DNA of 7,028 nt from JAABYT01 sp041581935 (GTDB lineage: Bacteria > Pseudomonadota > Gammaproteobacteria > HK1): the NCBI GenBank assembly GCA_041581935.1, contig JBFICP010000169.1, forward strand, positions 1 to 7,028, in the 5' to 3' direction. The position numbers were made by a program, and so were the translations under genes. The notes under the pieces were generated by a model. The model saw only the letters and a list, made by a program, of their open reading frames with translations. It was not told where the DNA came from and searched no databases. Below are positions 1 to 6,711 of this stretch, piece by piece (the first letter of the stretch is position 1; every line of letters starts with the position of its first letter).

Positions 1-1658
<1,658 letters not shown>

Positions 1659-1707
1659 GATTTTCATCTGCCACACTGTCGTGCGGAAACGCGGGCGATA
1701 ACGTTTA

Positions 1708-1716
1708 ATTATACCA
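1708..1716 (-). promoter_or_regulatory. Extended -10 sigma-70 promoter for rpoD
   Basis: Read on the minus strand, the dnaG-rpoD gap holds TGGTATAAT: a perfect TATAAT (1713-1708) preceded by the TGn extension. No hexamer resembling TTGACA occurs at 16-18 bp upstream, as is typical of extended -10 promoters. The predicted transcription start is near 1701, about 43 bases before the ATG at 1658. The gap is clearly AT-rich in an otherwise GC-rich window. It would allow rpoD to be transcribed independently of rpsU and dnaG. The assignment rests on motif and position only. Confidence 0.7.
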
Positions 1717-1726
1717 AATATCACCT

Positions 1727-1740
1727 ACCCCTACCGGGGT
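1727..1740 (-). repeat. Short perfect hairpin after the dnaG stop
   Basis: ACCCC-GGTA-GGGGT is a perfect 5 bp stem with a 4-base loop, 15 bases after the dnaG stop codon. It lies just upstream of the rpoD -10 element, overlapping where a -35 would sit. No run of T follows it on the minus strand, so it is not a convincing intrinsic terminator. It could be an RNA processing or 3'-end stabilising structure for the dnaG message; in E. coli the dnaG-rpoD junction is an RNA processing site. Function is inferred. Confidence 0.4.
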
Positions 1741-1755
1741 TTCGGAGCGCATTTC

Positions 1756-3519
1756 CTAGCTGTCCTGGCGGGACACACCTCCGGATAAACGGGCAAATTC
1801 CCGCTTCTCAGCGTCGCTCAAATGCCCCTGCCTGCCCTTGTGGGCGAGCGCGGCAAACCGCTGGTCCTCGGCCAGTTGCCGGAGCTTTTCGAGGGAGTCC
1901 CTGAACTCCCGCTCAAGGCCCTCGTCGAGGTCGGTCACCTCCTCTGCCGCCAGCTTCGCCAGGTGGCGCCCGGAATCATGATCCCGGTAGCGCTCCAGCA
2001 ACGCACCTGTAGTCAGATTGGGATTGCCCTCGAGAGTTTCAATAAGCTCCAACAGCAACGGCACGCCGGGGAGCTCCAGAGAGCGCAGGTGGGCGGTGGC
2101 CGAGACTCCTTTTCCCAACGATGGATAGTGAAGGAGCCACGTGATCACCTTCCGCACCAGAGACGGCGACTGTCGTTTGTACTTATTTGGGGGATTGGAC
2201 GGCCTCGCTGACGTCGCATTCCCCCTCCCCGCTACCAGTGTAGACGAATTCCCCTGGGCAAGTCCCGTGAGTTCGGCGAGGCGCTTCTCCGACAGCACCC
2301 GGAAGCTCCCGGGGGGCAATTTGGCAAGCAACGGGCGTGCCAGCTCGACCAGCCGCGAGCGTCCGTCGATGGTGCCGAGGTCGACCCGCACGGACAGATG
2401 CTCGAAGAGAAAGGTGCCGAGGCTCGCCGCCGAGGCGGCCGCGGATGTAAACGCCGCGGCACCGTGCTCGCGAACCAGGCTGTCCGGATCCTGCCCTTGC
2501 TCGAGGAACATGAAAAACGCTTGGCGTCCGTCGTGCATCGCGGGCAGTGCCGTCTCCAGCGCCCGCCAGGCGGCACGCCGACCGGCGTCGTCGCCGTCGA
2601 AGCAGAACACCACGTCCTGACAGGTCCGAAAAAGCTGTTCGAGATGGGCTTCGGTGACGGCGGTGCCGAGGGTGGCCACGGCGTTGCCGATGCCGTGCTG
2701 GGCCAGCGCCACGACATCCATGTAGCCCTCGACGACGATCAGACGCTCGAGCCGGCCGCTCGACTTGCGCGCCTGATACAGGCCGTAGAGCGCGCGCCCC
2801 TTGTGAAAAACGGGGGTTTCCGGGGAATTCAGGTACTTGGGGGTCTCATCCCCGAGGACCCGGGCACCGAAGCCCACGGTGCGCCCGCGGCGATCGAGAA
2901 TCGGGAAGGTGATGCGGTCGCGGAAGCGGTCGTAGTAGCCACCGGCGGCGCCCTTATCCACCAGCAGCCCGGCGCGGGCCATCAGGCCCCGCGTGGCGTC
3001 GTCGGTGCCGACGGCGTCGAGCAGATTGTCCCAGCCGGGCGGCGCGAACCCCAGACCGAAGGCGGCGGCCACCTCGCCGGACAGGCCGCGGCCGCGGAGG
3101 TAGCCGGCCGCCCGCCCGGCGTCGGCGTGCCGGCGAAGCTGCTGCTGAAAGTAGGCGTTTGCTCTTGCCAGGATGTCGAAAAGTGGCTGCAGGCTCTCTG
3201 CGCGCGACTCGCTGCCCGGCTCGCGGGGGACTTCCAGGCCGGCCCGGGCGGCCAGGTCCTCGACCGCTTCGACGAAGTCCATGTGCGCGTATTCCATCAG
3301 GAAGCCGATGGCCGAGCCGTGGGCGCCGCAGCCGAAGCAGTGGTAGAACTGCTTGTCGGAGCTGACGGTGAACGACGGGGTCTTCTCGTTGTGGAAGGGA
3401 CAACAAGCCTTGTGATCCCGGCCGCCTTTCTTGAGGGGCACGTGCTCGTCGACGACGTCGACGATGTCGACGCGCGCGAGCACGTCGTCGATGAATTGAC
3501 GGGGAATTCGCCCGGCCAC
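1756..3519 (-). CDS. dnaG: DNA primase DnaG
   Basis: Synthesises RNA primers for the lagging strand and for replication restart, recruited by the replicative helicase DnaB. Counting from the GTG, the zinc-binding domain has C40, H43, C61 and C64 (CPFH and CFGC), the E. coli positions. The RNA polymerase core at about 110-430 includes a TOPRIM fold with E264 (VVEGYMD), D308 and D310 (DGDDAG), and the metal pair D344/D346 (DPDSL). A polar linker rich in N, S and P at about 422-450 precedes the C-terminal helicase-binding domain (about 455-587). The GTG start gives VAGRIPRQFI, aligned with E. coli MAGRIPR, and has GGAGG five bases upstream. An ATG 30 bases further out (3549) would add ten unconserved residues. 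The length, 587 residues, is normal for the family (E. coli 581). It follows yqeY after 207 bp holding candidate regulatory hairpins. Confidence 0.97.
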   Translation of the reverse strand: MAGRIPRQFIDDVLARVDIVDVVDEHVPLKKGGRDHKACCPFHNEKTPSFTVSSDKQFYHCFGCGAHGSAIGFLMEYAHMDFVEAVEDLAARAGLEVPREPGSESRAESLQPLFDILARANAYFQQQLRRHADAGRAAGYLRGRGLSGEVAAAFGLGFAPPGWDNLLDAVGTDDATRGLMARAGLLVDKGAAGGYYDRFRDRITFPILDRRGRTVGFGARVLGDETPKYLNSPETPVFHKGRALYGLYQARKSSGRLERLIVVEGYMDVVALAQHGIGNAVATLGTAVTEAHLEQLFRTCQDVVFCFDGDDAGRRAAWRALETALPAMHDGRQAFFMFLEQGQDPDSLVREHGAAAFTSAAASAASLGTFLFEHLSVRVDLGTIDGRSRLVELARPLLAKLPPGSFRVLSEKRLAELTGLAQGNSSTLVAGRGNATSARPSNPPNKYKRQSPSLVRKVITWLLHYPSLGKGVSATAHLRSLELPGVPLLLELIETLEGNPNLTTGALLERYRDHDSGRHLAKLAAEEVTDLDEGLEREFRDSLEKLRQLAEDQRFAALAHKGRQGHLSDAEKREFARLSGGVSRQDS

Positions 3520-3524
3520 TTCTG

Positions 3525-3529
3525 CCTCC
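3525..3529 (-). promoter_or_regulatory. Ribosome binding site that fixes the dnaG GTG start
   Basis: GGAGG on the minus strand lies five bases before the GTG at 3519. The spacing is ideal for that codon. It lies inside the reading frame of the longer ATG-started version, so it argues against the ATGs at 3549 and 3531. Confidence 0.8.
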
Positions 3530-3573
3530 ATCTTGAGCGCGATGGTCACACTCGCGCCCGAGCGGACAGTCTA

Positions 3574-3590
3574 CTCCGCGACGCGCGGAG
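3574..3590 (-). repeat. Hairpin in the dnaG leader
   Basis: CTCCGCG, a 3-base loop, and CGCGGAG form a perfect 7 bp GC-rich stem about 55 bases before the dnaG start. No T-tract follows on either strand, so a terminator is unlikely. It could stabilise a processed 5' end of dnaG-rpoD mRNA or influence dnaG translation. Function unknown. Confidence 0.45.
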
Positions 3591-3651
3591 GCTCACGACC
3601 GAACGCCCTCGGATGACTCAAGCTGCGGCAACATGCCTTGAGGAGCGCGCG

Positions 3652-3681
3652 TGCGCGCGAAAAAAGCGCCATGCGCGCGCA
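3652..3681 (-). terminator. Candidate attenuator between yqeY and dnaG
   Basis: On the minus strand, a short GC hairpin (GCGC-ATG-GCGC, 3676-3666) is followed directly by six T (3665-3660). A competing perfect 8 bp stem pairs TGCGCGCG (3681-3674) with CGCGCGCA (3659-3652), placing the T-run in its loop. The first structure resembles a weak intrinsic terminator and the second would disrupt it. In E. coli an intrinsic terminator upstream of dnaG lowers primase expression relative to ribosomal protein S21, so the position fits. The 4 bp stem is short, so efficiency is uncertain. Confidence 0.45.
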
Positions 3682-3726
3682 GCCGCGTTCGCACAGGCGG
3701 GTGGATTCGGCGGCCGTTGCCGGATG

Positions 3727-4182
3727 TCAGGATTCGGCGAGCTTCGCCTTGACCACGGCGCTGACGGCGCCCATGTCGGCGCGGCCGTGCACCCGGGACT
3801 TGAGCAGGCCCATGACCTTGCCCATGTCGCGCATGGAGCTCGCGCCGGTCTCGGCGATGGTGGCATCGATGATGGCCTCGAGCGCCTCGGCCGGGAGCGA
3901 CTCGGGCATGTAGGTTTCGATGATCGCTATTTCGAAGCTTTCCTGATCGGCCAGATCCGTGCGCCCGGCGTCGCTGTACTGGGTGTGGGAGTCGCGGCGC
4001 TGCTTGAGCATTTTCTCCAGCACCGTCAGTACATCCGCGTCGTCGAGCTCGCGGCGCGAATCCACCTCGAGCTGCTTGATGGCGGCGCTGATCAGTCTCA
4101 GAGCCGACAATCGGGGCTTGTCCTGGGCGCGCATGGCCGCGGTGACATCCTCCAGGATGCGTTGTTTCAGCTGGGAAGCCAT
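3727..4182 (-). CDS. yqeY: GatB/YqeY domain protein
   Basis: A 151-residue protein of the YqeY family, related to the C-terminal tRNA-binding domain of the GatB subunit of Asp/Glu-tRNA amidotransferase. Its free-standing role is not established; tRNA binding is inferred from the fold. Family signatures are LKQRILEDVTAAMRAQDKPRLSALR-type helices at residues 5-29, ALRLISAAIK at 27-36, YMPESLP at 91-97 and MGKVMGLLK at 120-128. The length is typical for the family. It starts 42 bases after the rpsU stop. The closest purine-rich site (GGAG, 4200-4197) is 14 bases from the ATG, with a small hairpin in between. It sits between rpsU and dnaG, as in Pseudomonas but not E. coli, so it is probably co-transcribed with rpsU. 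Confidence 0.95.
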   Translation of the reverse strand: MASQLKQRILEDVTAAMRAQDKPRLSALRLISAAIKQLEVDSRRELDDADVLTVLEKMLKQRRDSHTQYSDAGRTDLADQESFEIAIIETYMPESLPAEALEAIIDATIAETGASSMRDMGKVMGLLKSRVHGRADMGAVSAVVKAKLAES

Positions 4183-4183
4183 G

Positions 4184-4197
4184 GCAACCGGGGTTGC
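4184..4197 (-). repeat. Small hairpin in the yqeY translation start region
   Basis: GCAAC, a 4-base loop and GTTGC make a perfect 5 bp stem that ends two bases before the yqeY ATG (4182). It occupies the place where a Shine-Dalgarno should lie, and the nearest GGAG (4200-4197) sits at its far side. The fold could bring that GGAG closer to the start or reduce translation. Confidence 0.35.
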
Positions 4198-4224
4198 TCC
4201 GCGTGGGCCGGAGGCGGCGCCATG

Positions 4225-4440
4225 TTAATAGAGTCGGCGGCGCTTGATGTCCTCGCGGGCGAGCTTTTTCAAGTGACGCTTGACGGCGGCAGCGGCCTTG
4301 CGCTTGCGCACCGCCGTCGGCTTCTCATAGTACTCGCGGCGACGGATCTCGGTGAGCGTCCCGGCCTTCTCGCAGGCGCGCTTGAATCGCCGCATGGCGA
4401 CGTCGAAAGGTTCGTTCTCGCGTACTCGGACGGACGGCAT
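4225..4440 (-). CDS. rpsU: 30S ribosomal protein S21
   Basis: Small basic protein of the 30S subunit, near the 3' end of 16S rRNA, helping translation initiation. The 71 residues match the usual S21 length and run MPSVRVRENEPFDVAMRRFK to a basic tail ending RRRLY, with the family blocks RENEPFD (7-13), RRFKR (17-21) and RRREYYEKP (33-41). The start is the ATG at 4440, with GAGGAA five bases upstream. A TTG further out in frame would add 37 residues that are not part of S21. It is the first gene of the minus-strand cluster, divergent from tsaD by 143 bp, and stops 42 bases before yqeY. Confidence 0.98.
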   Translation of the reverse strand: MPSVRVRENEPFDVAMRRFKRACEKAGTLTEIRRREYYEKPTAVRKRKAAAAVKRHLKKLAREDIKRRRLY

Positions 4441-4445
4441 CAATG

Positions 4446-4451
4446 TTCCTC
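4446..4451 (-). promoter_or_regulatory. rpsU ribosome binding site
   Basis: GAGGAA on the minus strand, five bases before the rpsU ATG at 4440. It is a strong Shine-Dalgarno that excludes the longer reading frame starting upstream. Confidence 0.8.
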
Positions 4452-4526
4452 GCTGTGTGCCTGCGGCATGCCCCGAAGCGCAGTCGAATCGAATCGGGTT
4501 AAACTCGCCGCGACGGTAAACTGCAT

Positions 4527-4555
4527 AGTGTAATTGGGACCGGCCGGGCAATCAA
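4527..4555 (-). promoter_or_regulatory. Candidate sigma-70 promoter of the rpsU cluster
   Basis: On the minus strand TTGATT (4555-4550) and TACACT (4532-4527) are separated by 17 bases. Each hexamer matches the consensus at four of six positions. The predicted leader is about 80 bases and contains a possible CTGCG/CGCAG stem (4461-4465 with 4479-4483). The same 143 bp gap must also drive tsaD on the plus strand. For tsaD only weak boxes are visible (TGTAAT at 4529-4534 without a fitting -35), so I make no separate call. Confidence 0.45.
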
Positions 4556-4573
4556 AGCCGAATACCGGGTCCG

Positions 4574-4577
4574 GGAG
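4574..4577 (+). promoter_or_regulatory. tsaD ribosome binding site
   Basis: GGAG, six bases before the GTG at 4584. It supports GTG as the start, which also gives the conserved MRVLGIETSCDET N-terminus. Confidence 0.7.
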
Positions 4578-4583
4578 CCGCGC

Positions 4584-5615
4584 GTGCGCGTACTGGGAAT
4601 CGAGACATCCTGTGACGAGACCGGGGTCGCCGTATACGACAGCGACGCGGGTCTGCTCGCGCACCTGCTCCACAGCCAGGCGGCCATTCACGCGGAGTAC
4701 GGCGGCGTGGTGCCGGAGCTTGCCTCCAGGGATCACGTGAGGAAGCTGGTTCCTCTGCTCGATGCGGTGCTCGGCGCCGCCCGCGTGGGACGCGGCGACA
4801 TCGACGGCATCGCCTACACGGCCGGTCCCGGGCTGGTCGGTGCGCTGCTGGTCGGTGCCGCCGTCGGCCGCAGCCTGGCCTTCGCGCTGGGGGTGCCGAG
4901 CGTGGCCGTGCACCACATGGAGGGGCATCTGCTGGCGCCGATGCTCGAGCCCGACGCCCCTGAGTTTCCGTTTCTCGCGCTGCTGGTGTCCGGCGGGCAC
5001 ACGCAGCTGGTGCGCGTCGAGCGTGTGGGCGCCTACCGGTTACTGGGCGAATCCCTGGACGATGCCGCCGGTGAAGCCTTCGACAAGACCGCCAGTCTCC
5101 TCGGCCTCGGCTATCCCGGCGGGCCGGCGCTCGCGGCACTGGCCGAACGCGGCGACCCGGGCCGGTTCCGCTTCCCGCGACCCATGACCGAGCGACCCGG
5201 GCTCGATTTCAGCTTCAGTGGTCTCAAGACCCACGCCATGAACGCCATCGCGAATGCGCACGGAGACCCCCAGGCGCTGGCGGACATCGCCCGCGCTTTC
5301 GAGGAAGCCGTCGTCGATACGCTGGTCATCAAATGCCGGCGAGCGCTGGAGCAGACCGGTCTCGCGCGGCTTGTGGTATCCGGCGGCGTCGGGGCCAATC
5401 GGCGTCTGCGCCGGTCCATGGACGGGCTCGGCGACACGCTCTCGGTGTCAATCCACTACCCGCGGATCGAATTCTGCACCGACAACGGTGCCATGGTGGC
5501 ATACGCCGGTTGCCAGCGGCTGCTCGCCGGTGCCGACGAGCCGCTCGCCTTCGAGGTGCACGCACGCTGGCCGCTCGAGTCGTTGCGCCCGGCGCGGGCC
5601 GGCCCTAAAAGCTGA
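4584..5615 (+). CDS. tsaD: tRNA N6-threonylcarbamoyladenosine (t6A37) transferase subunit TsaD
   Basis: With TsaB and TsaE, it transfers the threonylcarbamoyl group from threonylcarbamoyl-AMP to A37 of ANN-decoding tRNAs in the cytoplasm. It is a 343-residue ASKHA-fold protein (E. coli 337). Seen in sequence: the phosphate-binding GIETSCDET at 5-13; YGGVVPELASRDH at 39-51; metal-ligand histidines H111 and H115 in HHMEGH; SGGHTQL at 136-142; DDAAGEAFDKTA at 159-170; FSFSGLKT at 209-216; SGGVGANRRLR at 266-276; and the metal ligand D300 in FCTDNGAM. The start is GTG, with GGAG upstream. It is divergent from rpsU, the usual gammaproteobacterial arrangement. Its last 11 bases overlap the end of convergent plsY, so the two mRNAs are complementary at their 3' ends if transcription reads past the stops. 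Confidence 0.98.
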   Translation: MRVLGIETSCDETGVAVYDSDAGLLAHLLHSQAAIHAEYGGVVPELASRDHVRKLVPLLDAVLGAARVGRGDIDGIAYTAGPGLVGALLVGAAVGRSLAFALGVPSVAVHHMEGHLLAPMLEPDAPEFPFLALLVSGGHTQLVRVERVGAYRLLGESLDDAAGEAFDKTASLLGLGYPGGPALAALAERGDPGRFRFPRPMTERPGLDFSFSGLKTHAMNAIANAHGDPQALADIARAFEEAVVDTLVIKCRRALEQTGLARLVVSGGVGANRRLRRSMDGLGDTLSVSIHYPRIEFCTDNGAMVAYAGCQRLLAGADEPLAFEVHARWPLESLRPARAGPKS

Positions 5616-6198
5616 TTTCGCGCTCGACGCCGTTGCGCAGGCGTTCGATATTGTCCTTGTGGCGATAAACCAACAGGGCGGCGATGACGACAAGCGCGAG
5701 GATGTAGGCCGGCTCGCGGAAGAACACCAGCGCGAACAGAGGTGCCGAGACGGCCGCAGCCATCGAAGCGAGCGACGCATAGCGGCTCGCCATGGCCATC
5801 AGCACCCAGACCGCTGCCATGAACAGGGCCACCGGGTAGAGCAGCGCGCCGACGGCGCCGAACGCGGTGGCGACACCCTTGCCGCCCTTGAACTGGAAAA
5901 ACACCGGATACAGGTGGCCGATGAAGGCGGCCACCGCGGTCGATGCGAGCACCGCCGGCGAGTCGCTGAGCAGGTGAGCGAGCAGCACCGGAACGGCGCC
6001 CTTGAGCACGTCGCCGACGAGCGTGAGCGCGGCCGCCTGCTTGCCGCCCAGACGCAGGACATTGGTCGCGCCCGGATTACCCGAGCCTTCGCGGCGAGGG
6101 TCCGGCAGCTTCATCATGCGGCACACGATGACCGCCGAAGCCAGCGACCCCGAGAGGTAGCCGAGCACCACGAGCACGATACCGAGAATCAGGTCCAT
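5605..6198 (-). CDS. plsY: Acyl-phosphate:glycerol-3-phosphate acyltransferase PlsY
   Basis: Integral inner-membrane enzyme that acylates glycerol-3-phosphate with acyl-phosphate made by PlsX, forming lysophosphatidate, the first step of phospholipid synthesis. The 197 residues are mostly hydrophobic and fit a multi-helix protein: segments near 3-25, 55-75, 82-101, 112-135 and 160-178. Conserved loops are GYLSGSLASAVIVCR (13-27), GSGNPGATNVLR (38-49, the glycerol-phosphate-binding region) and FKGGKGVATAFG (103-114). The ATG at 6198 matches where E. coli PlsY becomes alignable. It has no good ribosome binding site. An upstream in-frame TTG (6240) would add 14 polar, arginine-rich residues unlike the family. 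It is convergent with tsaD (11-base overlap) and divergent from folB. Confidence 0.96.
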   Translation of the reverse strand: MDLILGIVLVVLGYLSGSLASAVIVCRMMKLPDPRREGSGNPGATNVLRLGGKQAAALTLVGDVLKGAVPVLLAHLLSDSPAVLASTAVAAFIGHLYPVFFQFKGGKGVATAFGAVGALLYPVALFMAAVWVLMAMASRYASLASMAAAVSAPLFALVFFREPAYILALVVIAALLVYRHKDNIERLRNGVEREISF

Positions 6199-6354
6199 AG
6201 CTGTCGAGCGCCGGACGCGCTGTCGGCCCGACGCGGACAAATCGGGATTGCGAGGGCCGATTTGCCATTCCGCCTACGATTATGGTTAATAATTCCCGAT
6301 CGCGCAGACGATCCTTGATTAATCGGCGGGCAATTCCAATAAGAGCAGCGGACC
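6199..6354. promoter_or_regulatory. AT-rich divergent plsY/folB control region
   Basis: 156 bp with no gene. The centre (about 6276-6345) is AT-rich, unlike the flanks. It contains a perfect inverted repeat ATTAT-GGTTA-ATAAT (6279-6293), which includes the minus-strand -10-like CATAAT (6284-6279) that could serve plsY. A longer-spaced inverted pair, ATCGGGA (6241-6247) and TCCCGAT (6294-6300), brackets it. For folB, TTGATT (6315-6320) and AATAAG (6338-6343) lie 17 bases apart, which would start transcription only a few bases before the folB GTG. All boxes are partial matches, so exact promoters are uncertain. Confidence 0.4.
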
Positions 6355-6711
6355 GTGGACATTATTTATATAAACGATCTTCGTATTGAGACCGTTATCG
6401 GCATTTTCGACTGGGAACGCAAGATCAAGCAGACGGTGATTCTCGATATCGAGATGGCGGGCGACTGCCGAAAGGCGGCGCAGAGTGATGATGTCGAAGA
6501 TACGGTGAATTACAAGGGCGTTGCAAAACGCCTCATCGAGTTTGTAGGAAACAGCAAGTATCAACTGGTGGAAACTCTCGCCGAAAAATGTGCTGAGCTC
6601 ATCATGGAAGAATTTCGAGTGCCATGGGTAAAGCTCAAGCTCAACAAGCAGGGCGCGCTGCGTGGCGCGCGCGATGTCGGAGTGATTATCGAGCGTGGAG
6701 ATCGAGCTTGA
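6355..6711 (+). CDS. folB: Dihydroneopterin aldolase
   Basis: Converts 7,8-dihydroneopterin to 6-hydroxymethyl-7,8-dihydropterin and glycolaldehyde in folate synthesis. The 118 residues align over the whole length with E. coli FolB (122). Seen: MDIIYINDLRIETVIGIFDWE, with E21 at the pterin-binding position; IEMAGDCRKAAQSDDVEDT (32-50); Y53; LVETLAEKCAELI (71-83); the catalytic lysine K98 in KLNKQGA; and VGVIIERG at the end. The start is GTG: an in-frame TAA at 6340-6342 rules out anything further upstream, and the site before it (GAGCAGCGGACC) is a poor Shine-Dalgarno. By hand count the gene is about 51% GC, against about 73% in a sample of neighbouring plsY. It shares one base with the following folK (TGATG), indicating translational coupling. 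Confidence 0.96.
   Translation: MDIIYINDLRIETVIGIFDWERKIKQTVILDIEMAGDCRKAAQSDDVEDTVNYKGVAKRLIEFVGNSKYQLVETLAEKCAELIMEEFRVPWVKLKLNKQGALRGARDVGVIIERGDRA

Noticed and set aside
1756..2000. Heat-shock (sigma-32) promoter inside the dnaG 3' end, as known in E. coli
   Set aside because: No CCCCAT-type -10 with an upstream CTTGAA was seen on the minus strand.
2398..4533. Open frame of 711 codons on the plus strand
   Set aside because: It runs antisense through dnaG, the intergenic gap, yqeY and rpsU. The real genes on the other strand have full family motifs, and this frame matches nothing I recognise.
4225..4551. Longer rpsU of 108 residues
   Set aside because: The extra N-terminus starts at a TTG and is not part of S21. 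The ATG at 4440 gives the standard 71 residues and has a strong ribosome binding site.
4441..4583. LexA (SOS) box upstream of rpsU, as in E. coli
   Set aside because: I looked for CTG-N10-CAG with an AT-rich centre and found none in the divergent region.
5586..5606. GC palindromes (GGGCCGGCCC and GCCCG/CGGGC) as a terminator for tsaD or plsY
   Set aside because: Neither strand has a T-run after the stems, and the bases are coding. Such palindromes are common at this GC content.
6199..6240. Longer plsY from a TTG at 6240
   Set aside because: It adds 14 polar arginine-rich residues before the first membrane segment, and the codon has no ribosome binding site.
5254..6318. Open frame of 354 codons on the plus strand crossing from tsaD into plsY
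   Set aside because: It is an out-of-frame reading of tsaD followed by antisense plsY. Both genes are recognised with confidence.
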